From: Blautia faecis
GTDB taxonomy: Bacteria; Bacillota; Clostridia; Lachnospirales; Lachnospiraceae
Reading direction: 5' to 3'
DNA: 64,000 bases
Assembly: GCF_020554845.1 (NCBI RefSeq)
Contig: NZ_JAJCIA010000019.1
Coordinates: 17,193 to 81,192 of the forward strand
Translations under genes and position numbers: made by a program
Notes under the pieces: generated by a model
What the model saw: the letters and a program-made list of their open reading frames with translations, nothing else
Database searches by the model: none
Told to the model about the DNA's origin: nothing
Shown: in pieces, positions 44,328-53,250 of the stretch
How positions within the stretch are numbered: position 1 is the first letter of the stretch
How the letters are laid out: the number at the start of each line of letters is the position of its first letter

Positions 44328-44987
44328 ATGTGGACGAAACAAGTAACCGATATGATAATCGCAGGTGTAGGGGAAACATTATATATGACCCTGTTTTCCA
44401 CCTTCTTCGGATATGTATTTGGAATGCCCCTTGGAATCCTGCTGAAAGTATCCGACAAAGAGGGTCTGCGGCCAAACGCAGTACTATATAAGATCCTGGA
44501 TGTGATCGCAAATATTTTCCGAAGCATCCCATTCCTGATCCTGTTGATCCTGCTCATTCCATTCACCAGATTTCTGGTAGGAAAAAGCTATGGAACCACA
44601 GCCACTATCGTACCCCTTACCATTGCGGCAATCCCTTTTATCGGACGAATGGTAGAGTCTTCCTTAAATGAGGTAGACCCGGGAGTTATCGAGGCTGCAA
44701 GATCCATGGGAGCAAGCAACCTTCAGATCGTATTTAGGGTAATGCTGGTAGAAGCAAGAACATCCCTGATCTCAGGAGCTACCATTGTAACAGGAACTAT
44801 CCTTGGTTACTCCGCAATGGCAGGAACCGTAGGAGGAGGCGGACTTGGAGACATTGCAGTCCGTTACGGATACAATCGCTGGCAGACGGACATCATGCTG
44901 GTGACAGTTATCCTTCTGGTAGTACTGGTACAGATTTTCCAGACAATTGGTATGTTCATAGCCAACAAGCTGGATAAAAGAAAATAA
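44328..44987 (+). CDS. metI: Methionine ABC transporter permease
   Basis: 219 residues, five membrane helices. EAA-type coupling loop GVIEAARSMGASNLQIVFRV near residue 121. Partner of MetN and MetQ; AGGGGAGG ribosome site lies within the end of metN. Confidence 0.95.
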   Translation: MWTKQVTDMIIAGVGETLYMTLFSTFFGYVFGMPLGILLKVSDKEGLRPNAVLYKILDVIANIFRSIPFLILLILLIPFTRFLVGKSYGTTATIVPLTIAAIPFIGRMVESSLNEVDPGVIEAARSMGASNLQIVFRVMLVEARTSLISGATIVTGTILGYSAMAGTVGGGGLGDIAVRYGYNRWQTDIMLVTVILLVVLVQIFQTIGMFIANKLDKRK

Positions 44988-45050
44988 GTCAAAAAATGAT
45001 TGTAATGTAGAAACTAAATATATTTTTAAAAAAAGAGGAGGAACTTTATT

Positions 45051-45977
45051 ATGAAAAAATTAATCGCAGCAGCACTCACAGGAGCATTAGTACTTGGAAC
45101 CGTTGGAACATCCGTTGTTTTCGCAGCAGATGATGACAAAACCATCACAGTAGCAGCATCCGAGACACCACATTCCGAGATCCTTGAAGCAGCAAAACCG
45201 ATCCTTGAGGAAGAGGGATACGACCTTGAGGTAACGGTATTTGATGATTATGTACAGCCAAACGAAGTTGTAGAGAGCGGCGATTTCGATGCAAACTACT
45301 TCCAGCACATTCCATATCTGAACAGCTTCAACGAGGAAAAAGGAACCCACCTTGTAAATGCAGGCGGAATCCACTACGAGCCATTTGGAATTTATCCTGG
45401 AACAAAATCCAGCCTTGACGATATCGCAGATGGCGACACAATCGCAGTACCGAACGATACCACAAACGAGGCAAGAGCACTTCTTCTTCTCCAGGACAAC
45501 GGAATTATCAAACTGAAAGACGGTGCAGGTCTTGAGGCAACTGTAAACGATATTGAGGAGAACCCATACAACGTAGAAATTGTTGAGCTTGCAGCTGAGC
45601 AGGTAGCGCGTGTTGCAGAAGAGACTTCTTACATTGTCCTTAACGGAAACTATGCACTTCAGGCTGGTTACTCTGTATCCAAAGATGCACTTGCATATGA
45701 GACCTCTGATTCCGAAGCTGCAAAAACATATGTAAACGTAATCGCAGTAAAAGAAGGAAATGAGAACAGCGACAAGATCAAAGCTCTTGTAGACGTATTA
45801 AAATCTGACGAGATCAAAGATTTTATCAACGAGAAATATGACGGAGCAGTTATCCCGTTCGAGGACAGCGATGACGCTGAGACAGGAGATGCTGAAGCAG
45901 CAGATGACGCTGACGAGACTGCAGCTGCAGAAGCTGACACAGCAGACGAGACAGCCGAGGAGACAGACGCTGAATAA
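45051..45977 (+). CDS. metQ: MetQ-like substrate-binding protein without a lipobox
   Basis: 308 residues of the NlpA/MetQ fold (ITVAASETPHSEILEAAKPI, FQHIPYLNSFN, GIYPGTKSSLDD, PNDTTNEARALLLLQ). In Gram-positives this protein is normally a lipoprotein; here the signal peptide ends ...VVFAADDD with no cysteine, so signal peptidase I cleavage and release, or retention by another means, is expected. The C-terminal 40 residues are an Ala/Asp/Glu/Thr tail. metNIQ context makes methionine the likely ligand. Confidence 0.9.
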   Translation: MKKLIAAALTGALVLGTVGTSVVFAADDDKTITVAASETPHSEILEAAKPILEEEGYDLEVTVFDDYVQPNEVVESGDFDANYFQHIPYLNSFNEEKGTHLVNAGGIHYEPFGIYPGTKSSLDDIADGDTIAVPNDTTNEARALLLLQDNGIIKLKDGAGLEATVNDIEENPYNVEIVELAAEQVARVAEETSYIVLNGNYALQAGYSVSKDALAYETSDSEAAKTYVNVIAVKEGNENSDKIKALVDVLKSDEIKDFINEKYDGAVIPFEDSDDAETGDAEAADDADETAAAEADTADETAEETDAE

Positions 45978-46018
45978 TCTGTAAAAATTAAACAGGGTTT
46001 TATTAAGAGAGTGATTAT

Positions 46019-46066
46019 AAATCGGATTGAAATGCATTGGAAAAGATACATTTCAGTCCGATTTTT
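46019..46066 (+). terminator. Terminator of metNIQ
   Basis: AAATCGGATTGAAATG / CATTTCAGTCCGATTT, 16-bp stem with one G-U, then TT. Confidence 0.9.
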
Positions 46067-46213
46067 GCCTGTAAAAAAAGCAGTGTCCAATATATGGAAC
46101 AGTACATAATTATGGAATAGGGTGACCTTCAGCCCTCTGCAAAAACAGTTGAAAAACCTTATAAAATCTGCTATTATAAAAACGAATTTTTGTAGGTATC
46201 GAGGTGAGGCCAA

Positions 46214-46615
46214 GTGAAAAAAAACGAATGTGCGAACCGGCTTGTCTGCCTGTTTTTCAGTGTGGCAGTTGCGGTTTTGTGTGTGCTTTTTGCAGGCATG
46301 GAAGCGAAGAGCATTATGCATGTTTACGATCTGAAACCGGCCTCAGCTTCTTTGATTTCACCAGAGCTTTCCAGAAGCACCCGGACAAGTGCAGAAGAAC
46401 TGACAGGACTTCGGCAGGTGTCTGTAAGGCTGGAGGCGGACCAGCGCCTTCGCCACAGGTCAGGCGTGGAAATTGTGGTGCTCATCATGTTGGCAGTTCT
46501 GCTGGCGAATACCGTATTTTATAAAGCAAAGAAACGTCTGCTGACCAGAAATGATGCTGACGGCAGACGGTTTATTATCTGTTACATCCATCATCAGGAT
46601 GGACAGAAACACTGA
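46214..46615 (+). CDS. Small membrane protein of unknown function
   Basis: 133 residues from GTG 46214, supported by AGGTGAGG 4 nt upstream. Two membrane helices (about 10-30 and 84-102) around an extracytoplasmic region with AKSIMHVYDLKPASASLISP; a basic cytoplasmic tail ends HHQDGQKH. The family is not recognised. The next membrane genes begin 125 nt later. Confidence 0.65.
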   Translation: MKKNECANRLVCLFFSVAVAVLCVLFAGMEAKSIMHVYDLKPASASLISPELSRSTRTSAEELTGLRQVSVRLEADQRLRHRSGVEIVVLIMLAVLLANTVFYKAKKRLLTRNDADGRRFIICYIHHQDGQKH

Positions 46616-46740
46616 AGATCATATACCATTGTTTAATATTGCTGATTGCTGCAAGTGTTTTCATTATGAGTAAAGCATTGCAGTGGAGAGCAATTATTTT
46701 CCATGTAAACAAACGTATATGATTGGAGGTATGACACTAT

Positions 46741-46836
46741 ATGTTACTTAATATTTTTATAGGAGTAATGATTGTTGCAGCCATTGCTGTCGGCATCTGG
46801 ATGGCATGGTTTGACAGTCATGGAGGAAAGAAATGA
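46741..46836 (+). CDS. 31-residue membrane peptide coupled to the ArsB/NhaD-like permease
   Basis: MLLNIFIGVMIVAAIAVGIW then MAWFDSHGGKK: one membrane helix and a short charged tail. GGAGGT lies 11 nt before the ATG, and its own last codons (GGAGGAAAG) form the ribosome site of the permease, with the stop overlapping the next start (ATGA). This arrangement argues for real translation. It may be a small accessory subunit like KdpF, or simply a leader peptide for translational coupling. Confidence 0.65.
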   Translation: MLLNIFIGVMIVAAIAVGIWMAWFDSHGGKK

Positions 46837-48185
46837 TAGCACAGATTTTTGCAGTAGTAATTTTCCTGGCGATGTTCATTCTGATCATCACAGAAGTATG
46901 GGAAAGACATATTGTTACGCTGGGATGTGCGCTCCTTACATTGATTCTTGTATTTGGAATCTGTATGCACAGCCCCTCAGCAATTATTGAAACACTGAAC
47001 ATACATAGTATTTTTTCACCGGGATTCTGGCACACAGCAGGTGAAGCAAGCGAAGCTTCTGCTGGAATCAACTGGGAAACTATCGTGTTCATCGCTGGTA
47101 TGATGATCATGGTAGAAGGCATGGCAAACTCCGGATTTTTCCGCTGGTTATGCATGAAGATCGCGAAACTGGTTAAATACCAGATTATCCCGATCTTTAT
47201 CACATTTATGCTCCTGTCCTTTGTACTTGCTATGTTTATCGATAGTATCACCGTAATCCTGTTCCTTGCAGCGGTTACCGTAGAACTGTCACAGCTGCTG
47301 AAATTTAATCCGGTACCAATGATCCTTGCAGAGATCTTCTGCGCCAACCTTGGTGGATCCGCTACCATGTGCGGAGATCCGCCGAACATTATCATTGGAA
47401 CATCACTTGGATTTTCCTTTGCAGATTTCGTGACAAACACAGGTCTTATCGCGGTGATCGCACTGGTGCTGGTTGTAATCTATTTTTACTTTATTTTCCG
47501 CAAAGAGCTTACCGAAAATGCGGGAAAAATTGATCCGTCTACGTTACCGGATCCGGAAGAAGCGATTGTAAGCAAGAAGGGTTTCACCATCAGCTGTGTG
47601 ATCTTCCTCTGCGCTGTTGTCCTTCTGGTAACACATTCCCAGACAGGGCTTACCGTATCCTGTATCGGTGTATTTATCGCAGCAGTGACACTGATCACTT
47701 CCGGAAAAGATGCTTTGGACCTTCTGAAAAAGGTTGATTACAAGACACTGCTGTTCTTCGTAGGACTTTTCGTAGTTGTTGGCGGTCTGGAGCAGACCGG
47801 TATCCTTACGATCCTGGCTGGATTTATTGGAAAAGTCAGCGGCGGAAACCTGATGGTAATGATCGCCATCATTATCTGGGTATCTGCTATCGCAAGTGCA
47901 TTTATTGATAACATTCCGTTTGCAGCTACCATGATCCCGGTTATTGACAGTCTGGCAGCCGCACAGGGAGTTGATATTTCCATTCTGGCATGGGCTCTTG
48001 CAATGGGTACTGACATCGGCGGAAGTGCAACCCCGATCGGAGCTTCTGCAAACGTAGTCGGTATCGCAACAGCAGCCAAGAGCGGTCACATGATCAAATG
48101 GGGAAAATACTGCAAGGCAATGGCACCTGCCACGATCCTGGTTGTCCTCGTTTCCATGCTGATGATTTATGCTAGATATTTATAA
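46833..48185 (+). CDS. ArsB/NhaD/SLC13-type ion or anion permease
   Basis: 450 residues, about 11-12 membrane helices. Two inverted-repeat signatures: NLGGSATMCGDPPNIIIG (about 170-187) and DIGGSATPIGASANVVG (about 390-406), each at the break of a re-entrant helix, typical of the ion transporter superfamily. The substrate could be Na+/H+, citrate, arsenite or another anion; the sequence alone does not decide. Translationally coupled to the 31-residue peptide. Confidence 0.87.
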   Translation: MIAQIFAVVIFLAMFILIITEVWERHIVTLGCALLTLILVFGICMHSPSAIIETLNIHSIFSPGFWHTAGEASEASAGINWETIVFIAGMMIMVEGMANSGFFRWLCMKIAKLVKYQIIPIFITFMLLSFVLAMFIDSITVILFLAAVTVELSQLLKFNPVPMILAEIFCANLGGSATMCGDPPNIIIGTSLGFSFADFVTNTGLIAVIALVLVVIYFYFIFRKELTENAGKIDPSTLPDPEEAIVSKKGFTISCVIFLCAVVLLVTHSQTGLTVSCIGVFIAAVTLITSGKDALDLLKKVDYKTLLFFVGLFVVVGGLEQTGILTILAGFIGKVSGGNLMVMIAIIIWVSAIASAFIDNIPFAATMIPVIDSLAAAQGVDISILAWALAMGTDIGGSATPIGASANVVGIATAAKSGHMIKWGKYCKAMAPATILVVLVSMLMIYARYL

Positions 48186-48206
48186 TGCCATAAGGGGGAA
48201 GTGTAG

Positions 48207-48270
48207 AACTGTCAATTATCAGAGAAAAAGCAGTGCCAAAGATCTGGCATGCCATGAATAACTGACAGTT
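48207..48270 (+). other. Nested hairpins between the permease and cytidylate-kinase-like genes
   Basis: Outer arms AACTGTCAATTAT (48207-48219) / ATAACTGACAGTT (48258-48270), 13 positions with one mismatch, enclosing TGCCA-AAGATC-TGGCA (48234-48249). No T run follows. It may be an RNA processing or regulatory structure; I cannot assign a class. Confidence 0.45.
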
Positions 48271-48353
48271 GGTCTTGCCCGCTTTTAACGGCATTTTATC
48301 CGGAAAAATCCGTGAAACAAGAGCGGATTTCTCTGGTTAGAAGGGAGGATACC

Positions 48354-48962
48354 ATGAAAACACAAAAACAGGTGATCATTTCCATCGGACGAGAGTTCGG
48401 AAGCGCAGGCCATGAAATTGCAGAGCGAATCGCCAAGCGCTATGGACTTTCGTTATACGATCACAATCTTTTACGCGAGGTGGCAGACAGCCATAACGTA
48501 AATCCAGAAGAGCTGGAAATCTTTGACGAGATGAAGCACAACAAATTTCTTTACCGCACAGTGAAAGGAATGAGCAGTTCTCCGGCAGACAACGTTGCTA
48601 TGATGCAGTTCAATTTTCTTCGGGAAAAGGCTGAAAAAGGAGAATCCTTTGTAGTTGTAGGACGTTGCTCTGAGACAATCCTGAAGGATTATGAGGGCCT
48701 GATTTCCATCTTCATTATTGGAGACATGGATCAGAAAATTGCCCGTGTAGCCCGTCTTTATGGAAAAACCGATAAAGAAGCTGAGCGCTTTATCAAAGAG
48801 AAAGACAGAAAGAGAAAGAAATACCACGACAGTCATTGCAATTCCAAATGGTCAGATTCCCATACCTATGATCTGAGTCTGAACAGCAGCACTCTTGGCG
48901 TGGAGGGAAGCGTTGAATTTCTTTCATCTTATATTGACAAAAGGATATCAAAAATGAAATAA
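48354..48962 (+). CDS. Cytidylate kinase-like family protein
   Basis: 202 residues from ATG 48354 (GGGAGG site 5 nt upstream). Begins IISIGREFGSAGHEIAERIA, a P-loop variant of the Cytidylate_kin_2 family in which the classic GxGKG becomes GREFGSAG. Later RxxR-like RKRKKYHDSHCNSKWSD and LSLNSSTLG fit the lid and base-binding region. It probably phosphorylates a nucleotide or related small molecule; the substrate of this family is not settled. Confidence 0.85.
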   Translation: MKTQKQVIISIGREFGSAGHEIAERIAKRYGLSLYDHNLLREVADSHNVNPEELEIFDEMKHNKFLYRTVKGMSSSPADNVAMMQFNFLREKAEKGESFVVVGRCSETILKDYEGLISIFIIGDMDQKIARVARLYGKTDKEAERFIKEKDRKRKKYHDSHCNSKWSDSHTYDLSLNSSTLGVEGSVEFLSSYIDKRISKMK

Positions 48963-48973
48963 TAAGCTTAATG

Positions 48974-49028
48974 ACAAAGGTTCTGCCAGGACGCATACAA
49001 GTGTCAGGGCGGAACCTTTGTGGTTTTT
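48974..49028 (+). terminator. Terminator after the cytidylate-kinase-like gene
   Basis: ACAAAGGTTCTGCC / GGCGGAACCTTTGT, 14-bp stem with one G-U, then a T run. Confidence 0.88.
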
Positions 49029-49124
49029 GTGGCCGCAGTCAGTAAGAGTAGTCAGAAATAGTTCTGATGTTGGGAAGGTGCTACCCTAAAGCCACGAACT
49101 CTCATTTATCCAGGAGGAAAATTT

Positions 49125-49517
49125 ATGTTCACTGATGACGAAAAAGACTACATTATGCGTATGATCAAAGAGATTGCCCGTGTCCTTGCCAGCGTCATGC
49201 TTGGGAAAAAATATGTTCAGGTGGAATTGCCGGTAGAATCCAAATATCAGATTTCCGGAGACAAGCTTCACCATATGAAAACCATGGTGGACAGAGGCGA
49301 GATCAACGAGGCAGAGAACGAACTTCTTGACCGGATCGATTACGCTGACAAAGAAGCTCTGGCAGAAGCTATGTTTTTCTACGAATATGCTGCATCCAAA
49401 GGGGATGAATTTCTGGAAGCGCACAACTATTCCCTGGAGGAAATAAGGGATGGGATCCAGCAGCTGGCAGAAGATGCTGGATATGGAAATATTATAAATA
49501 TGCTTGATATAAAATAG
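49125..49517 (+). CDS. Conserved small protein, possibly DUF6483 family
   Basis: 130 residues, soluble, acidic and helical. The start MFTDDEKDYIMRMIKEIARV is reminiscent of DUF6483 proteins of Firmicutes, but the match rests on memory of the N-terminus only. The second half looks like paired helices of a TPR-like unit (MVDRGEINEAENELLDRIDY, EALAEAMFFYEYAASKGDEF). AGGAGG precedes the start. Confidence 0.7.
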   Translation: MFTDDEKDYIMRMIKEIARVLASVMLGKKYVQVELPVESKYQISGDKLHHMKTMVDRGEINEAENELLDRIDYADKEALAEAMFFYEYAASKGDEFLEAHNYSLEEIRDGIQQLAEDAGYGNIINMLDIK

Positions 49518-49700
49518 AATCTCTTGTGATATATGAAATACTGCGATTTTATTAAGTCTGCGCCCAAAAGTATTTTTGCCAAGTGGGAGCGCCATAGGCG
49601 TGGAACAGCTGACTTTCCTATATGGAGATGTCGCCGACAGGCGGCATGTCCGTTTAGAGTGAAATTGTGATCACGCTTAAAATGATGAGGAGATTATAAG

Positions 49701-52253
49701 ATGTTTCTTGAAAAAAACAGAGACCGGATAGAAAAAGACTTTGAAGATTTTTCCAGGGAACTGCCAGGAAAAGCGGAAGAGATAAAGAAGAGAATGGAAG
49801 CACTAAGTCCTGATATTGTGATCGGAATGAAATATCTGTACAGCAATATGCCCTACAGCGATGTGGGAAACTATACCTTTGACACTTATCTGGATTATGT
49901 GCAGCAGGGAATCTATCTCTGGGAAAATTCCCCTTATGTAAAGAATTATCCAGAGCTTTATTTCCTGAATTACGTGCTTTTTCATCGGACAAATGATGAA
50001 GAAATCAAACCATGCCGTACCTATTTCTGGAAAAAAATAAAGGATAAGGTCCAGGGGAAGGCCATGGTGGAAGCTGCACTGGAAATCAATCACTGGTGTG
50101 CGGGAGAAGTGATGTACCAGGGAACGGACATGCGTACCGGCTCCGCACTGGAAATTTACAGAAGCGGTGTAGGCCGCTGTGGTGAGGAAGCCGTCTTTGT
50201 GGTAAATGTAATGCGAAGTGCCGGAATCCCTGCAAGACCAGTGTATGTGCCGAGATGGTCCCACTGTGATGACAACCACGCCTGGGTAGAGGTCTGGTGC
50301 GATGGCGACTGGCATTATCTGGGAGCTTGCGAGCCAGAAGCTGTTCTGGACAAGGGCTGGTTTACCAATGCAGCATCCAGGGCCATGATGATCGGCTCCA
50401 GATGGTATGACCGCGCTATGCCAGACGAAAAAGTGATCGGAAAAGACGGAATGAACCGGATCATCAATCTTCTTGGTAAATATGCCAAAACCAGGTGGAT
50501 CACTATTACAGTGGAAGATCTGGATGGAACTCCGGCTGCTGGGGCAAAAGTACGGGCTGAGGTAATGAACTATGGGGAATTTTCCCCGATTGCAATAATG
50601 GAAGCAGACAAAAATGGCTGTATTTCCTTTGAAACCGGTTTTGGAAGCCTGCTGATCTGTGCTGTTTATGATGGTGCTTACGGGGAAAAGGTAATCGACA
50701 CAAGAGAGGACGACCATTTTACCTGTACTCTTGGTGAGGAATATGAGGATGAGCTTTGGGTGGATTTTGACATGAATGCACCGGAGGATACCGGCAGAAT
50801 AAGATGGAATATTACCCAAGAACAGGAAGAAGAGAATAATCACCGGATTGCCGCTGAGGCAGAACACTGCCGCCGTAAGATTGAGAAATTCCAGCCGCTG
50901 TGGAAGCGCTGCCTTTTTGGACATACCATGAAGGAAGTGGAGCCTATGATGGCTGTTTTGTCTGAGAAAGACAGAAGGGATGCTTTTCCAGAAGTGCTGG
51001 AGGGCCATTATCAGGAGGCCTCGGTTTATCGCGAATTTAATCCAGATGAGATTTACATTCCATATGTATGGAATCCCCGCGTGGAAAATGAGGTCCTTAC
51101 CAGGTGGAGGAAGAAGATCCTGGGCTATTTTGACAAGGGGCAGAGGGATGCTTTTGAAGCGGATCCCAAGAGCATCTGGACCTGGATCGAAGAGAACATT
51201 TCAGTCCGCAATGACAAAGAGCGCCTGACTGCATACACCACTCCTGGTGCAGCACTGGAGCTTGGAATTGCCGGAGAGAAATCCCACAAGGTGCTTTTCG
51301 TGGCAATCGCCAGAACCCTGGGAATCCCGGCACGTCTGAATCCTGCTGATGGAGCTATTGAATATTGGGATGGAATGAGGTTTGTAGCAGTATTGGAAGA
51401 GAGCCGGAAGGAATCCCATCTTACAGTCTTCGCCGGGGAAAAAGGGGACTGGAATTATTTCCAGAACTGGACCATTGCGGTGACAGACGGAAGAGGATAC
51501 CTTACCCTGGATTTCAGCGACCGCAAGTGGGAAGCTGGAAAACTGGAATTGGATATCATGCCGGGAGATTACCGGATTCTGACTGGAAACCGTCTGCCAA
51601 ACGGAAACATTCTGGGAAAAAGATACGATTTTCATATTGAAAAAGATGAGACGAAGCGGGTAGAACTGGAGCTTCGAGAGTATAGTCTGAAGGAAATGTT
51701 CAACCGTCATTCCATTCCGGATTCCAAGCTGACCGATCGGGCTGGAAATCAGGTGCTGGTGTCTGAATTGACGGGAAGAAGGCGCTGCGAACTGTCTGAT
51801 GCAGAGCACATAGATGTTCCTTGCAAGGCAGACGAAGGGCTGGATGCGGCTGTAGCCTTTGGAGACGCTGCCAAACGGGAGAATAGTCTGGTTGCGCGCA
51901 ATATTCTCTTCTGGTTAGAAGAGGGCCGCGAGCCTACCGAGCACATCCTCAATGAAATGATGGATTTGAAAGAAAAATATGAAAAAATCCAAAAGCAGGT
52001 TATATTTATCCTTCGCAGTAAAGATTCTTTAAAGAATGCTACTATGGTGAAATGTCTGGAACTGTTCCCTGAAATTCAGGTGTACTTCCACGATTTCGGC
52101 AAGGACAAGGAAATGACCGCCCGCCGCATGTACGTAGATTCCGAGAAGCTGCCGCTTATGGTCATTACCGAAGGCCCTTGCCAGGGCATTTTTGCAGCAG
52201 CTGGATACTCTGTGGGTATGGCGGATATGCTGATGAGGATTTTTGAGGCATGA
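49701..52253 (+). CDS. Large transglutaminase-like protein
   Basis: 850 residues, no signal peptide. A transglutaminase-like (papain-fold) domain at about 130-230 has Cys160 in GVGRCGEEAVF and His193 in CDDNHAWVEVW, followed by WHYLGACEPEA where the third triad residue is expected. A carboxypeptidase-regulatory-like beta domain follows (DLDGTPAAGAKVRAEVMNYG, about 272-345). A second transglutaminase-like region (about 490-570; AALELGIAGEKSHKVLFVAI, GIPARLNPADGAIEYWDG) keeps the fold but has lost Cys. The C-terminal part (about 680-850) looks thioredoxin-like. Cytoplasmic location and such a mix suggest a peptidase or amidase, function unknown. Confidence 0.78.
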   Translation: MFLEKNRDRIEKDFEDFSRELPGKAEEIKKRMEALSPDIVIGMKYLYSNMPYSDVGNYTFDTYLDYVQQGIYLWENSPYVKNYPELYFLNYVLFHRTNDEEIKPCRTYFWKKIKDKVQGKAMVEAALEINHWCAGEVMYQGTDMRTGSALEIYRSGVGRCGEEAVFVVNVMRSAGIPARPVYVPRWSHCDDNHAWVEVWCDGDWHYLGACEPEAVLDKGWFTNAASRAMMIGSRWYDRAMPDEKVIGKDGMNRIINLLGKYAKTRWITITVEDLDGTPAAGAKVRAEVMNYGEFSPIAIMEADKNGCISFETGFGSLLICAVYDGAYGEKVIDTREDDHFTCTLGEEYEDELWVDFDMNAPEDTGRIRWNITQEQEEENNHRIAAEAEHCRRKIEKFQPLWKRCLFGHTMKEVEPMMAVLSEKDRRDAFPEVLEGHYQEASVYREFNPDEIYIPYVWNPRVENEVLTRWRKKILGYFDKGQRDAFEADPKSIWTWIEENISVRNDKERLTAYTTPGAALELGIAGEKSHKVLFVAIARTLGIPARLNPADGAIEYWDGMRFVAVLEESRKESHLTVFAGEKGDWNYFQNWTIAVTDGRGYLTLDFSDRKWEAGKLELDIMPGDYRILTGNRLPNGNILGKRYDFHIEKDETKRVELELREYSLKEMFNRHSIPDSKLTDRAGNQVLVSELTGRRRCELSDAEHIDVPCKADEGLDAAVAFGDAAKRENSLVARNILFWLEEGREPTEHILNEMMDLKEKYEKIQKQVIFILRSKDSLKNATMVKCLELFPEIQVYFHDFGKDKEMTARRMYVDSEKLPLMVITEGPCQGIFAAAGYSVGMADMLMRIFEA

Positions 52254-53050
52254 ACCGGGACCAGATTAAATATGCAGCCATGTTTACCATGCTATTAAAC
52301 CATATTGCAAACATTTTCCTGGAACCAGGTACCTTCCTTTTTGAGGTGATGGTGGACGTGGGTTATTTTACCGCTATCACCATGTGCTACTTTCTGGTAG
52401 AAGGCTACGGCTACACCCGCTCCAAAGAGAAATACGGCAAACGGCTTCTGCTGTTTGCCCTGATCTCCGAAATTCCCTTCTGTCTTGCATTTACAGAAGA
52501 AGGAACCATCAGTTTCGTAAACATGAACATGCTATTCACCCTTTTTCTATGCTTTTTGATTCTTTATGCAATGGAAAAGATCCCTTCAGGAACCCGGCGG
52601 ATACTCTGCATCTTGGGCCTGGTATTTGCCTCCGCCTACAGTGACTGGGCCCTTCTTGCCCCCATCTTCACCTACTGGTTCGCAAGCGGTGGCCTCCGGG
52701 ATGCACAGGGGAAAATGCTGCCAGCCGGCGGCCGGAATGCTGATCAGAAAAGCCATCTGGCTGGCGGCCAGAATCCTGAACGAAAAAAACTTTTATGGAA
52801 GGTTTTCAGAAAGGCAATGCTGTTCTTTGGTCTGTTAAACCTTGTAGAAAACATGGAGCAGACCACTCCTGCCAGGGCTGTTATCCAGTCCCTCGGCGCC
52901 ACCGCCGGAATTCTGCTCTCAGCACTTTGCATCATCTATCTCTACAACGGAAAGCGCTCCGAAAAACATCGAACCTTTTCTAAGTGGTTCTTCTACATTT
53001 TTTATCCGGCACATTTGCTAATATTAGGTATATTGAGAATTGCTATTTAA
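52250..53050 (+). CDS. TraX-family membrane protein
   Basis: 266 residues, about eight membrane helices. Begins MNRDQIKYAAMFTMLLNHIA, the TraX signature with the conserved KxxAxxxMxxxH start; the end has FSKWFFYIFYPAHLLIL, also typical. TraX acetylates pilin in F plasmids, but chromosomal relatives in Firmicutes have no settled role. Its ATG overlaps the stop of the transglutaminase-like gene (ATGA), so the two are co-translated. A Gly/Asn/Gln-rich loop (residues 158-182) is unusual. Confidence 0.85.
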   Translation: MNRDQIKYAAMFTMLLNHIANIFLEPGTFLFEVMVDVGYFTAITMCYFLVEGYGYTRSKEKYGKRLLLFALISEIPFCLAFTEEGTISFVNMNMLFTLFLCFLILYAMEKIPSGTRRILCILGLVFASAYSDWALLAPIFTYWFASGGLRDAQGKMLPAGGRNADQKSHLAGGQNPERKKLLWKVFRKAMLFFGLLNLVENMEQTTPARAVIQSLGATAGILLSALCIIYLYNGKRSEKHRTFSKWFFYIFYPAHLLILGILRIAI

Positions 53051-53072
53051 TTGGTTGGTCGTTATCCCGGAC

Positions 53073-53250
53073 GCGATTTCACAATGTATATTCACCGCCG
53101 CGCGTCGCAACGTTCCGGCAAGCTAATGACTAACTACGACTAAGACGCTCAGGAGAGCCTTCGCGCCTAAGTCTCCGTAAGTCATGGATCTCGCCTCCAC
53201 TAAAACCGCTCCTGAAATGCGCGGCTTGCGAATATACATTGCAAAATCGC
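53073..53250 (-). repeat. Structured ~178-nt repeat, copy B (inverted)
   Basis: Arms 53073-53093 and 53230-53250 (21 positions, two adjacent mismatches). Read on the minus strand the core aligns with copies A and C: GGCGAG/CTTGCC, ATGACT/AGTCAT and AGGCGC/GCGTCT occupy the same three paired positions. The GCGTCC that follows the right arm in the other copies is present here too (53068-53073 on the minus strand). Confidence 0.88.
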
